Source of the DNA: Myxococcales bacterium
Lineage (GTDB): Bacteria > Myxococcota_A > Polyangia > Haliangiales > Haliangiaceae
Assembly: GCA_016707895.1 (NCBI GenBank)
Contig: JADJGV010000034.1
Span: forward strand, 248,001 to 312,000
DNA length: 64,000 nt
Reading direction: 5' to 3'
Position numbers and translations under genes: made by a program
Notes under the pieces: generated by a model
What the model was told of the DNA's origin: nothing
The model's database searches: none
What the model saw: only the letters and a program-made list of their open reading frames with translations
Shown here: one piece after another, positions 52,208 to 63,345 of the stretch
Layout: every line of letters begins with the position of its first letter
Numbering within the stretch: the first letter of the stretch is position 1

Positions 52208-54385
52208 GTGTCCGTCACCAGCCGTATCGCCGTGGTCGGCGGTCGCCCGAGCGACCGCGACCGGGTGGTCGACGCGCTGAGCCGGCACGGGCTGCGGGCC
52301 ACCGGCCACGCCCGGCTGGTGCTCGACGACCCCCACGCGCTGCCGGCGGTGCTGGTGGTGGTGGGCGCCGACGCCGGCGCGCTGGTGGCCGAGGCCCGCG
52401 CGACGCCGCCGCTGGGCGACGTGCCGATCCTGGTGATCCTCGACGACGGCGCCTCCGACGAGGGCGCCTTCGAGCGCGGCGCGACCGACGTCGCGACCGC
52501 GGCGCTGTCGGATCGCGCGCTGGCCAACCGGGTGCGGCTGATGACCTCGGTCGGGCGCCTGCGCGGGCCGTGGACGCCCGGCTCGCTGGCCCCGGCGCTG
52601 TCGCGGGTCAACGACATCCTCGCCGCCAAGGGCGACGACGCCGAGGCGCTGGTCGAGACCCTCGAGCTGACCCGCGAGTGCCTGGGCTTCGATCGGGCGT
52701 CGCTGATCGCCCACATCGAGGGCTCGGTCCACGGCTTCGTGATCGCCGCGACCGACGATCCCGATCGCACGCAGTTCACGATCACGATCGCCGACTACCC
52801 CGAGCTGATCGCCGCGATCCGCACCGGCGAGCCGGTGTTCATCGACGACGCCCGCAGCCACCCGCTGACCAGCGCGGCGGTGGCCCACGTCAAGGATCCG
52901 GTGGTCGGCCTGGCGGTGTTCCCGGTCGCGTGGCGGGGCCGCTCGCTGGGCGCGATGCTCCTGCGCAAGAAGACCCCGGGCGCGCGCCACGTCGTCGGCC
53001 GCGGCGAGGAGTTCGCGCGGCTGATCGCGTCGCTCACCGCCGCCCACCTGCGCCACGGCGCGGTGCTCGAGAGCCTGCGCGACCAGACCCACCGGATCTC
53101 GCGGCTGCGCTACGAGGCCGAGCGCCGGCTGCGCGGCATCGAGTCGCTCAAGGAGCACTTCGAGGCCGCCGCCGACGGCGTGGTCATCGTCGACGAGGCC
53201 GGCCAGATCCTGTTCGTCAACCGCGCCGCCGAGCGCATCACCGGGTTCGCCCGGGACGGCCTGACCGGGCGGCCGCTGGCCGACCTCTTGGTCGCCGAGG
53301 CCGCGCCGCTGGCCGCCGAGGTGGTCGAGAAGGTGCTGGCCGGCGAGAACCTCGATCCGTTCGACCTCGGCGTCGCCACCACCACCGGCGATCGGCTGAT
53401 GGTCTCGGCGTCGACCTCGACGGTGCTGGCCGCCACCGGCGCCGCGATCCTGACCTTCCGCGACGTCACCGCGCAGCGCGCGCTCGAGGGCGAGCTGCGC
53501 GCGACCAAGGAGTTCCTCGAGCGGCTGATCGACTCCACCGTCGACGCGATCGTCGCCGCCGACATGCGCGGCCAGATCATCCTGTTCAACCGCGGCGCCG
53601 AGCGGCTGTACGGCTACCGGTCGGAGGAGGTGATCGGCAAGATCGCGGTCTGGGACCTGTACGGCGAGGGCGTGCCGCGCCAGATCATGCGCATGCTGCG
53701 CTCGACGTCGCACGGCGGGGTCGGCTACCTCGAGCAGACCCGACGCGAGGTCAAGCGCAAGGGCGGCGAGTTGATCCCGGTCAACATGACCGCGTCGATC
53801 ATCTACGAGGGTGGGCACGAGGTGGCGACCGTCGGCATCTTCAGCGATCTGCGCGATCGCATCCGCATCGAGCAGCGGCTGCTGGCGGCCCAGGAGAAGC
53901 TGCAGATCACCGAGAAGCAGGCGCTGGTGGCCGAGCTCGCCGGCGCCGCCGCCCACGAGCTCAACCAGCCGCTGACGTCGATCCTCGGCTACGCCCAGCT
54001 GATCCAGCGGCAGAGCGCGCCCGACGCCGCGCACCTGCGGGCGGTCGGCGTGATCCGCGCCGAGGCCGAGCGGATGGCCGACATCGTCAAGAAGATCGGC
54101 CGCATCACCAAGTACGAGACCATGCCGTACGTCGGCGGCGCGTCGATCATCGATCTCGATCGGTCGACCGCCGGCGAGGTGCCGGGGGGCGACGCCTCGG
54201 CGAGCGGCGACGAGGCCCTCGACGGCTCGCGCACCCGCGAGTTCTCGGCGGTGCGGCTGGACCCCGACCAGCTCGCGGCGCTGGGGCTGGGCGAGCTGGT
54301 CGACGATCCCGCCGAGTCGTCGAGCGGCGCGACACCGCCGACCGATCGCGAGACCACCAAGCTCGGGCGGGCCCCCAAGCCATGA
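52208..54385 (+). CDS. GAF/PAS sensor protein with HisKA domain but no ATPase domain
   Basis: A 725-residue signalling protein. Residues 1-125 resemble a receiver domain but the phospho-acceptor position after LVVV is Gly (GADAG), so it is a pseudo-receiver. A GAF domain (about 140-290), a short coiled coil and two PAS domains follow (FEAAADGVVIVDEAGQILFV; DSTVDAIVAADMRGQIILFN). The HisKA helix has the phosphorylatable His in LAGAAAHELNQPLTSILGY. Where the N, G1, F and G2 boxes should be there is only a 90-residue acidic, low-complexity tail. It therefore cannot phosphorylate itself alone. Its stop overlaps the start of a complete histidine kinase (ATGA), so phosphorylation in trans or heterodimer formation is plausible. 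Confidence 0.88.
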   Translation: MSVTSRIAVVGGRPSDRDRVVDALSRHGLRATGHARLVLDDPHALPAVLVVVGADAGALVAEARATPPLGDVPILVILDDGASDEGAFERGATDVATAALSDRALANRVRLMTSVGRLRGPWTPGSLAPALSRVNDILAAKGDDAEALVETLELTRECLGFDRASLIAHIEGSVHGFVIAATDDPDRTQFTITIADYPELIAAIRTGEPVFIDDARSHPLTSAAVAHVKDPVVGLAVFPVAWRGRSLGAMLLRKKTPGARHVVGRGEEFARLIASLTAAHLRHGAVLESLRDQTHRISRLRYEAERRLRGIESLKEHFEAAADGVVIVDEAGQILFVNRAAERITGFARDGLTGRPLADLLVAEAAPLAAEVVEKVLAGENLDPFDLGVATTTGDRLMVSASTSTVLAATGAAILTFRDVTAQRALEGELRATKEFLERLIDSTVDAIVAADMRGQIILFNRGAERLYGYRSEEVIGKIAVWDLYGEGVPRQIMRMLRSTSHGGVGYLEQTRREVKRKGGELIPVNMTASIIYEGGHEVATVGIFSDLRDRIRIEQRLLAAQEKLQITEKQALVAELAGAAAHELNQPLTSILGYAQLIQRQSAPDAAHLRAVGVIRAEAERMADIVKKIGRITKYETMPYVGGASIIDLDRSTAGEVPGGDASASGDEALDGSRTREFSAVRLDPDQLAALGLGELVDDPAESSSGATPPTDRETTKLGRAPKP

Positions 54386-55977
54386 CGCTGGCGATCCCCG
54401 ACGCGGCCGCGGTCGCCACCGCCATGCTCGAGCTGGGCGGCGAGGTGTTCCGCGAGGTCGGCGAGGCCGAGCTGTGCAGCCGGTTCCTGGCGACCATCCA
54501 CCGGCTGTTCCCGGCGCGGCCGCTGGCGCTGCGCGTGGTCGACCCGCGCACCCGCGAGGCCGCGCGCACCTACGTGATCGGCGGCGCCGCGCGCCCGGGG
54601 CTCGAGTACGAGCCGCTGACGGTCAAGGCCACGGCGATCGACAAGACCCACCTGCACCCGGCGGTCGCGGCCAGCGCCCGGCTGCGGGTGGCGCCGCGCT
54701 GGGACGCGCCGTTCCCGCACGTCGCCGTCGGCTTCGCGGTGCCGGTGGTGGCGGCCGGCGAGCTGTACGGCCTGCTCGACGTCGGCTACCCGCTGGGGCA
54801 GGCGGTGATCGCCGCCGACGAGCCGCTGGTCATCCCGCTGGTCAACCAGCTGGCGCTGGCGCTGCGCAACCACCGGCTGTGGCGCGACGCCCAGGGGCTG
54901 CGCGACTTCCAGGCGCGGCTGATCGATCACGCCAACGCGCTGATCGTCGGCATCGATCCGGCGTGGCGGGTGACGGTGTGCAACCGCGCGCTCCTGACGC
55001 TGACCGGCTTCCGCCGCGACGAGGTGGTCGGGCGCGACCTGCGCGACTTCCTGCCGCCGTCCGACCGCTCGCGGGTGACCTCGATCCTGGCGGCGGCGCT
55101 GGCCGGCCAGAGCTTCGACGCGATCGAGGTGCGGATCGGCTCGCGCACCAACGGCCGCGTCCGGACGGTCTGGAGCATCGCCGCGATCGGCGGACCCGGC
55201 GAGCGCACCGCGCCCGAGGCGGTGGTGGCGATCGGCCAGGATCAGACCCGGGTCGCCGAGCTGCAGGAGCAGGTCATCCGCTCGGAGCGGCTGGCCACGC
55301 TCGGGCAGCTGGCGGCCGGCGTGGTCCACGAGCTCAACAACCCGCTGACGTCGATCTCGGTCTACGCCGACTTCCTGCAGCGCCGGTGCGCGCAGATGGG
55401 CGGCGACCCGTCGGATCACGAGAAGCTGGTCCGCATCGCGCAGAGCGCGCACCGCATCCAGCGCTTCACCCGCGAGCTGGTGCAGTACGCCAAGCCGGTG
55501 GGCGACGAGGTGGACATCATCGATCTCAACGCCGTGGTGCGGCAGTCGGTGTCGTTCTGCGAGCACTTGTTCGAGCAGCACGGCCTGCACCTCGTGGTCG
55601 AGCTGGCCCCCGAGCTGCCGCCGCTCTCCGCGATCCCCGGCCAGCTCGAGCAGGTGATGATCAACCTGATCACCAACGCCGCCCACGCGGTCGAGGGCAC
55701 CAACGGCGGCACCGGCTCGGTGTGGGTGCGGACCGCGGTGACCGACGACGGCCGGGTGGCGGTGATCGTCGCCGACTCCGGGCCCGGCGTGCCCGAGGCC
55801 GAGCGCGCGCGGATCTTCGAGCCGTTCTTCACGACGAAGGTCGACGGCAAGGGCACCGGGCTGGGGCTGCCGATCGCCAAGAACATCATCGAGCAGCACC
55901 AGGGCGCGATCGCGGTCGACCAAGCGCCCGAGGGCGGCGCGCGGTTCACCGTGACGCTGCCGCGCACGCGGGCGTAG
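54382..55977 (+). CDS. GAF/PAS sensor histidine kinase (complete)
   Basis: A 531-residue cytoplasmic kinase. A GAF-like domain (about 15-175), a PAS domain (about 180-295; ANALIVGIDPAWRVTVCNRA), HisKA with the His in LAAGVVHELNNPLTSISVYA, and a full ATPase domain: N box QVMINLITNAAHAV, G1 ADSGPGVP, F box FEPFFTTK, G2 GTGLGLPIAKNI. It should be catalytically active. It is co-translated with the preceding HisKA protein that lacks the ATPase domain. No response regulator is adjacent. Two GGCTTCGC-centred hairpins follow the stop. Confidence 0.93.
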   Translation: MTLAIPDAAAVATAMLELGGEVFREVGEAELCSRFLATIHRLFPARPLALRVVDPRTREAARTYVIGGAARPGLEYEPLTVKATAIDKTHLHPAVAASARLRVAPRWDAPFPHVAVGFAVPVVAAGELYGLLDVGYPLGQAVIAADEPLVIPLVNQLALALRNHRLWRDAQGLRDFQARLIDHANALIVGIDPAWRVTVCNRALLTLTGFRRDEVVGRDLRDFLPPSDRSRVTSILAAALAGQSFDAIEVRIGSRTNGRVRTVWSIAAIGGPGERTAPEAVVAIGQDQTRVAELQEQVIRSERLATLGQLAAGVVHELNNPLTSISVYADFLQRRCAQMGGDPSDHEKLVRIAQSAHRIQRFTRELVQYAKPVGDEVDIIDLNAVVRQSVSFCEHLFEQHGLHLVVELAPELPPLSAIPGQLEQVMINLITNAAHAVEGTNGGTGSVWVRTAVTDDGRVAVIVADSGPGVPEAERARIFEPFFTTKVDGKGTGLGLPIAKNIIEQHQGAIAVDQAPEGGARFTVTLPRTRA

Positions 55978-56021
55978 CGCGGCTTCGCGCCGCTGGCCGT
56001 CGCCTGGCGGGCGGCTTCGCC
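55977..56021 (+). terminator. Two small GC hairpins after the sensor-kinase operon
   Basis: GCGCG-gctt-CGCGC (55977-55990) overlaps the stop codon, and GGCG-gctt-CGCC (56010-56021) follows. Neither has a T-tract. The loop resembles the hairpin after the giant lipoprotein gene. Confidence 0.35.
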
Positions 56022-56052
56022 GGCATCGTCGGGGTGGCGAGGGCAGGGCGGG

Positions 56053-56134
56053 TGTCCGGCGCCGGACATGCACGGCTGTCCGGGGATGGCCGGAGATCCG
56101 GACGAATCCGGCCATTTTGTCCGAGATTCGGACA
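56053..56134. repeat. Cluster of TGTCCGG/TGTCCGA palindromes upstream of the HNH gene
   Basis: TGTCCGGCGCCGGACA (56053-56068) is a perfect 16-base palindrome. TGTCCGG recurs at 56077-56083 with CCGGA half-sites after it. TGTCCGA-gat-TCGGACA (56118-56134) is a perfect seven-base inverted repeat. The stretch between the sensor-kinase operon and the HNH gene is filled with these half-sites. They could be operators, or part of a repeat element accompanying DUF222/HNH genes. Confidence 0.65.
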
Positions 56135-56191
56135 CGCGGCGCCAGGCGTCGCAGGGTTACGGCTGGCGCGCGGCTTGCTGAGGGACTGGGC

Positions 56192-57559
<1,368 letters not shown>

Positions 57560-57779
57560 CGGGGATCGGATCGGACACCGGAAGCGGAGCGGTTGAGGCG
57601 AAATATGGCGGGTGGAGAGATCTCGGGGCGTCCGGGAGTCGGACGAGCGAAAGCTGGATCATTTCGATCGGTTGGGGGCTGGCGGCGAGATCTCCGTCGA
57701 GGAACGCGCGATCTCGGGTGTCGAGTTTTGCGGTCGCCCGGCTCGACTTTGAGATCGGTCGCGTTAGTGTGGACGAGCG

Positions 57780-58193
57780 ATGAAGCCGACCGCTGTACTG
57801 GAGACGCTCGAGGGTGCTGCCGCCCAGCTCGGGGTGCGCGTGACCTACGAGCCGCTCGCGACCGCTGGCCTCGGTGGCCCGGGTACCCACGGCGGCATGT
57901 GCCGCGTGAAGGGCGAGCTGCGGGTCATCATCGACAAGCGCGCCACGCCGCAGGAGCGGGTCGCCACCCTCGCGACTGCGCTCGCCCGCCTCGACACGTC
58001 CAACCTGGCCCTCTCCGCCAAGGTCCGCGAGTTCCTCCACTTCTACGCGGAGCGCCCGGCCTCCACCAGCGGCCCCGCACCCCTGCGCGCCGCGACCAAC
58101 CTGCCTCTGCGCGGTTCGGTGGCCAAGCGCCCCGCGCCGCGGCCGCCCGCCCCCGACGCCGTCCCGACCACGACCACGCGCGCCTCCGCCTGA
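57780..58193 (+). CDS. Small conserved hypothetical protein
   Basis: A 137-residue soluble protein. The first 95 residues look folded: AAAQLGVRVTYEPLAT, GGMCRVKGELRVIIDKRATP, ERVATLATALARLDTSNLAL and KVREFLHFYAER. The rest is a Pro/Ala-rich tail. I recall similar short proteins as conserved hypotheticals in deltaproteobacteria, with the same CRVKG...VIIDK core, but no function. TAGTGT lies nine bases before the ATG. The 220 bases upstream hold no gene and are relatively AT-rich. Confidence 0.7.
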   Translation: MKPTAVLETLEGAAAQLGVRVTYEPLATAGLGGPGTHGGMCRVKGELRVIIDKRATPQERVATLATALARLDTSNLALSAKVREFLHFYAERPASTSGPAPLRAATNLPLRGSVAKRPAPRPPAPDAVPTTTTRASA

Positions 58194-58206
58194 CCGCCGC
58201 ATCCCC

Positions 58207-58260
58207 GGTCGCGGTCCCGGCCAGGGTCGCGGTCCCGGCCAGGGTTGCGGTCCTGGTCGC
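58207..58260 (+). repeat. Three 18-bp tandem repeats in the gap before the protease gene
   Basis: Two identical units GGTCGCGGTCCCGGCCAG (58207-58224, 58225-58242) and a third with three changes (58243-58260). They lie between the small hypothetical gene and the papain-like protease gene; nothing else is seen in this 244-base gap. Confidence 0.8.
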
Positions 58261-58437
58261 GGTCGCCGTCAAACTGCCCACACTCGTCCGCACTGGGGGC
58301 CCGATCGGCGACTCGGCCCCCTGGCGACGGAGGCTGCCGGCAGTTCCGCCTGCCGCGGGGCACCGGCCGGTTGTCCGCGTGATTCCCAGCAGATGGCCGC
58401 CTCCGTCGCTGGCACGGATCGCGCTTTGCCACGCGCC

Positions 58438-59916
58438 ATGCGTCGCACGCTCTTCGCCCTCACCCTCGCGGTCCTCCCGCTCGCGGCCTGCGCTGACGGC
58501 CCCACCGGCTCGCCCTACGACGACGACTTCGCGGTGTCGAGCGCCGACCCGCTGTTCGACGGCGCGCCGGCCAACGGCTCGCTGCCGGACGAGAACAAGG
58601 CCGACGCGATCTACCCGGCGCAGTTCGACCTGACCGCGGACCAGTCGCCGGTCAAGAGCCAGGGCCGCCGCGGCGTGTGCTCGATCTTCGCGACCGCCGC
58701 GCTGATGGAGAACCTGTACATCAAGGCGGGCCGGCGCGACGCCGACTTCTCCGAGCAGTACATGCAGTGGTCGGTCAAGGAGCAGGTCCGCGACTTCCGC
58801 AACACCGAGGGCTCGAACGCCTCGTCGAACCTCGAGGCCGCCAGCGACTACGGCATCGTCGAGGAGTCGGCCTGGCCCTACGAGAGCTCGCCGTGGAGCG
58901 CGGCCAACGACCCCGGCTGCACCGGCGGCGAGAACCTGCCCGTGCAGTGCTACACCAATGGCGCGCCGCCGGCCTCGGCCACCGCCGCGACCAAGTGGAA
59001 GCTGCCCCGCGGCCGCTACCTCAACACCAACTCGATCAAGGCACACCTGACCGAGAAGAAGTCGGGCGTCGTGGTCGGGATGACGTTCTTCTACCAGAGC
59101 TGGAACCACCGCCGCTCGGCGCTGCCGGTGTCGACCGAGTACTGGCGCGAGGGCATCGTGCTCGCCCCCAACGCCAAGGACCGCGAGGAGTCGCTCAAGA
59201 ACCGCGCCGGCCACGCGATCCTGATCGTCGGCTGGGACGACACCAAGGAGGTGCCGATCGTCGATGAGACCGGCGCGATCGTGAAGGACGCCGAGGGCCG
59301 CCCGGTGACCGAGAAGGGCTTCTGGATCTTCAAGAACTCGTGGGGCACCGGCAGCTTCGGCGTGGCCAACCCGCACGGCGACGGTTACGGGTACCTGTCG
59401 ATGAAGTACGTGCGCGAGTTCGGCTCGGCGTACGTCTCCGACGTGCCGACGCTGGCCACCGCCGAGGCGTGCGACAACGGCGCCGACGACGATCGCGACG
59501 GCGCGATCGACTGCGACGACACCGACTGCGCCGCCGCCCCGGCGTGCCAGGCCCAGCCCAGCGAGCACACCTACGCCGCGACCCCGGGCCAGGCGATCCC
59601 CGACAACGACCCGGCCGGCATCGCCAGCACGATCGCGGTGACCGACGCCGGCACCGTCGGCAGCGTCACGGTCTCGGTCGCGATCGACCACACCTTCCGC
59701 GGCGACCTCAAGGTCGTGCTCAGCCACGGCGGCAAGTCGGTCGTGGTCCACGACCGCACCGGCGGCTACGAGGATGACCTCGAGGTGACCGTCGACGCCG
59801 CCGCGCTGGCCGGGACCACGCTGGCCGGCGACTGGACGCTGACCGTCAGCGACAACGCTCGCGCCGACACCGGCACGCTGACCCGCTGGTCGATCGCCGC
59901 GATCACCACGCCGTGA
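58438..59916 (+). CDS. Papain-family (C1) cysteine protease lipoprotein with C-terminal P-domain
   Basis: A 492-residue exported protease. Signal MRRTLFALTLAVLPLAAC ends in lipobox LAAC. The papain domain (about 58-335) has the oxyanion Gln and catalytic Cys in VKSQGRRGVCSIFATAALME, the catalytic His in GHAILIVGWDD and the Asn in FKNSWGTGSFGV. No long propeptide is visible between signal and protease. A calcium-type segment follows (CDNGADDDRDGAIDCDDTDC, about 343-362). The last 115 residues are a proprotein-convertase P-domain-like jelly roll (VSVAIDHTFRGDLKVVLSHG; LAGDWTLTVSDNARADTG). It likely degrades proteins outside the cell, fitting a predatory lifestyle; that is inference. Confidence 0.9.
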   Translation: MRRTLFALTLAVLPLAACADGPTGSPYDDDFAVSSADPLFDGAPANGSLPDENKADAIYPAQFDLTADQSPVKSQGRRGVCSIFATAALMENLYIKAGRRDADFSEQYMQWSVKEQVRDFRNTEGSNASSNLEAASDYGIVEESAWPYESSPWSAANDPGCTGGENLPVQCYTNGAPPASATAATKWKLPRGRYLNTNSIKAHLTEKKSGVVVGMTFFYQSWNHRRSALPVSTEYWREGIVLAPNAKDREESLKNRAGHAILIVGWDDTKEVPIVDETGAIVKDAEGRPVTEKGFWIFKNSWGTGSFGVANPHGDGYGYLSMKYVREFGSAYVSDVPTLATAEACDNGADDDRDGAIDCDDTDCAAAPACQAQPSEHTYAATPGQAIPDNDPAGIASTIAVTDAGTVGSVTVSVAIDHTFRGDLKVVLSHGGKSVVVHDRTGGYEDDLEVTVDAAALAGTTLAGDWTLTVSDNARADTGTLTRWSIAAITTP

Positions 59917-59934
59917 CCCGCGGCCGCGCGGCGG

Positions 59935-60390
59935 TCACGCCGGCGCGAGCTGCTTGACCACCGCCAGCGCCTCGCCGATGTGCTTGGTGGCCTTGAGCTG
60001 CGAGTCCCAGCGCAGCCGGATGATGCCGCCGCGATCGATGACGAACGTGACCCGGCCGGCGATCAGCCCCAGCGTCTTCTTCACGCCGAACGCGCGGGCG
60101 CCGGCGCCGCCGGGATCCGACAGCAGCGTGAACGGCAGGTTGTGGTGGCGCTTGAAGCCGTCGTGGGACGACGCGTCGTCGGCCGACACGCCGACCACGT
60201 CGGCGCCGGCGTCGACGAAGTCCTGGTAGCGATCGCGGAACGCGCAGGCCTGGGCGGTGCAGCCCGGGGTCTCGTCCTTGGGGTAGAAGTACAGGACCAG
60301 CGCGCGCTGGCCGATCAGATCGCGGACGCGGACCGGGCCGCTGGCGCTGGTGAGCGTGACATCGGGGATGGGGTCGCCGACCTCGGGCAT
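59935..60390 (-). CDS. bcp: Thioredoxin-dependent peroxiredoxin (Bcp/PrxQ)
   Basis: A 151-residue atypical two-cysteine peroxiredoxin. The active site reads YFYPKDETPGCTAQACAFRD, with the peroxidatic Cys and a resolving Cys five residues later. VVGVSADDASSHDGFKRHH and FTLLSDP are typical of the family. It reduces hydrogen peroxide and organic hydroperoxides using thioredoxin. TAGGGT ends five bases before the ATG at 60390. It is divergent from the old yellow enzyme homologue with 48 bases between starts. Confidence 0.95.
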   Translation of the reverse strand: MPEVGDPIPDVTLTSASGPVRVRDLIGQRALVLYFYPKDETPGCTAQACAFRDRYQDFVDAGADVVGVSADDASSHDGFKRHHNLPFTLLSDPGGAGARAFGVKKTLGLIAGRVTFVIDRGGIIRLRWDSQLKATKHIGEALAVVKQLAPA

Positions 60391-60395
60391 GCGGC

Positions 60396-60432
60396 ACCCT
60401 AGCGCGGAGCCCCGGGCCGCGCATGGTATGTA
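60396..60432. promoter_or_regulatory. Divergent -10-like elements for bcp and the OYE gene
   Basis: Minus-strand TAGGGT (plus 60396-60401) is five bases before the bcp ATG. Plus-strand TATGTA (60427-60432) is six bases before the GTG at 60439. Both predict leaderless mRNAs. Confidence 0.45.
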
Positions 60433-60438
60433 CGCCGC

Positions 60439-61893
<1,455 letters not shown>

Positions 61894-61916
61894 CGCGCCG
61901 ACACCTGGTGCGGCGC

Positions 61917-62432
61917 CTACTTGCCGAACTTGAGGCCCAGCGACACCGCGCGCTGGCTGGCGCGGCCCGCGGTCACGTCCATCTCGGTGCCGCCGTACAG
62001 CGTGTCGATCCAGTGCACGTCGATGAACGCGTGCAGGCCGGCGACGCCGGCCTCGAGCCCGAGGCCGTAGGCCAGGCCCGCGCCCCACGACGTCTCCTGG
62101 GCCGCGGCGTCGTACAGCACCGCGCGCATCGGGCCGCCGTGGAAGAACGCCGCGACCGGGCCGCGGCGGAACGGCGCCAGCTTCAGCTCCATGCCGAGGT
62201 CGGCCGCCAGCCACGGGTCGTCGGACAGCGACATGTCGTGGCCGTGGGCCACCAGCTCGAGCTCGGCCGCGCGGGTGCCGAACCCGATCGCCACCGAGCC
62301 GCTGTGCTGGCCCGAACGCGGCACCGCGGTCTGGACGGTGCCGGTCGCCCGGTGGGTCAGATCGTAGGAGATCGCGGTGTAGGAGTGAGCGCAGCCCACG
62401 GTGGCCACCGCCAGCGGCAACAGCCGGTGCAT
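61917..62432 (-). CDS. Predicted lipoprotein / outer-membrane-associated beta-rich protein
   Basis: A 171-residue exported protein. MHRLLPLAVATVGC is a short lipoprotein-type signal with TVGC. The mature part is strand-rich with Gly and aromatics (GSVAIGFGTRAAELELVAHG, PWLAADLGMELKLAPF, TSWGAGLAYGLGLEAGV) and ends in VSLGLKFGK, similar to small outer-membrane beta-barrels. Function unknown. GGAGGA lies just before the ATG at 62432. It is convergent with the old yellow enzyme gene and follows the frame-disrupted lipoprotein gene on the same strand by 47 bases. Confidence 0.75.
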   Translation of the reverse strand: MHRLLPLAVATVGCAHSYTAISYDLTHRATGTVQTAVPRSGQHSGSVAIGFGTRAAELELVAHGHDMSLSDDPWLAADLGMELKLAPFRRGPVAAFFHGGPMRAVLYDAAAQETSWGAGLAYGLGLEAGVAGLHAFIDVHWIDTLYGGTEMDVTAGRASQRAVSLGLKFGK

Positions 62433-62479
62433 GTCCTCCGCATCGACCGCGGCGGCGATACGTCGAGGGCCATGCGGCC

Positions 62480-63332
62480 CTAATCGACGACGGAGATCTT
62501 CGCCAGCCCGCGCAGCTCGCCGGTCATCTCCCAGGCCTCGCCGCGCTTGCTGTAGCGACGGAACCGCAGCTGCCCACCGCGGTTCATCTTGACGTACAGG
62601 ATGGTCGCGGCGCGGTCGAAGTCGGCGCCCTCGAGCCGCAGGCCGGCGCCCTCGCTGTCGAGCAGGCTCACCGCCTTGGCGTCGCTCAGGCCGGCGGCGG
62701 CCAGGATGTCGAGCAGGCTCCAGCCCGGGGTCTGGGTGTCGCCGGTCGGCGCGGTGATGGTGGGCAGCGGCACCAGCTTGTCGCCGGTGAAGGTCGACTC
62801 GCCGGCGGCGCCCTCTGATCGCGATCACCAGGTCGGCGGTCGGCACCGGCCGCTCGCCCTCGCCGTCGTGGCGGTTGCCAGCGCTGTCGCCGCCGCCGTG
62901 GCCGCCGTGGCCCTGGGCCGCGAGCTCGGCGGCGATCGCGCCGCGATCGTCCTTGGTCTTGATGATCACCTTGGCCACGCGGCCGACCGCGCCGTCGAGC
63001 TTCCCGCCCTTGGCCAGGCCGAACCGCACCTGGCCGTCGGCGGCGCTCAGCGCCGGCGGCGTGCCGGCGTGGTTCTTGGCCGGCGCCAGCACCGTCGTGG
63101 CCTTGCCGTCGGCGTCGATCGCGATCACCGCCAGCCAGCTGGCGGGGTCGGGCAGGCCCGACACGACCTCGACCAGCGGCCGCGCGGTCGCGCTCAGGTT
63201 GGCGCTGGTCGCCACCTGGCGATCGTCGACGAACAGCGCGATCGGCACCGCGGCCGCGGGCGCCGGCTTCGCCTCGCGCTTGCACCCACACACGAGGACG
63301 GCGAGAGCGAGCAGCGCGGCGCGGGGCGACAT
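62480..63332 (-). pseudogene. Predicted lipoprotein, frame disrupted near 62816
   Basis: An exported protein of unknown function needing a one-base correction. The first part (63332 down to about 62816) has signal MSPRAALLALAVLVCGC with lipobox VCGC, a domain with IALFVDDRQVATSANLSA and VIIKTKDDRGAIAAEL, a His/Gly-rich loop (GHGGHGGGDSAGNRHDGEG) and ADLVIAIRG. From about 62815 the sensible protein moves to another frame: GAAGESTFTGDKLVPLPT, then GWSLLDILAAAGLSDAKAV and RYSKRGEAWEMTGELRG, ending at 62480. Without correction the first frame runs into Arg-rich nonsense. Removing one base near 62816 joins the halves. The C-terminal half faintly recalls molybdopterin-oxidoreductase-like folds; low confidence. 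Assembly error is a real alternative. Confidence 0.7.
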
Positions 63333-63339
63333 CCCCTCG

Positions 63340-63345
63340 AGCCTA
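63340..63345 (-). promoter_or_regulatory. -10-like TAGGCT before the frame-disrupted lipoprotein gene
   Basis: Minus-strand TAGGCT ends seven bases before the ATG at 63332 and overlaps the TAG stop of the upstream gene (63343-63345). Confidence 0.35.

Noticed and set aside
58207..58260. Possible CRISPR array
   Set aside because: Units are contiguous with no unique spacers, and no cas genes are present.
58404..58424. Sigma-54 type promoter (TGGCAC ... TTTGC) before the protease gene
   Set aside because: The GG and GC elements are about 15 bases apart where 10 are needed.
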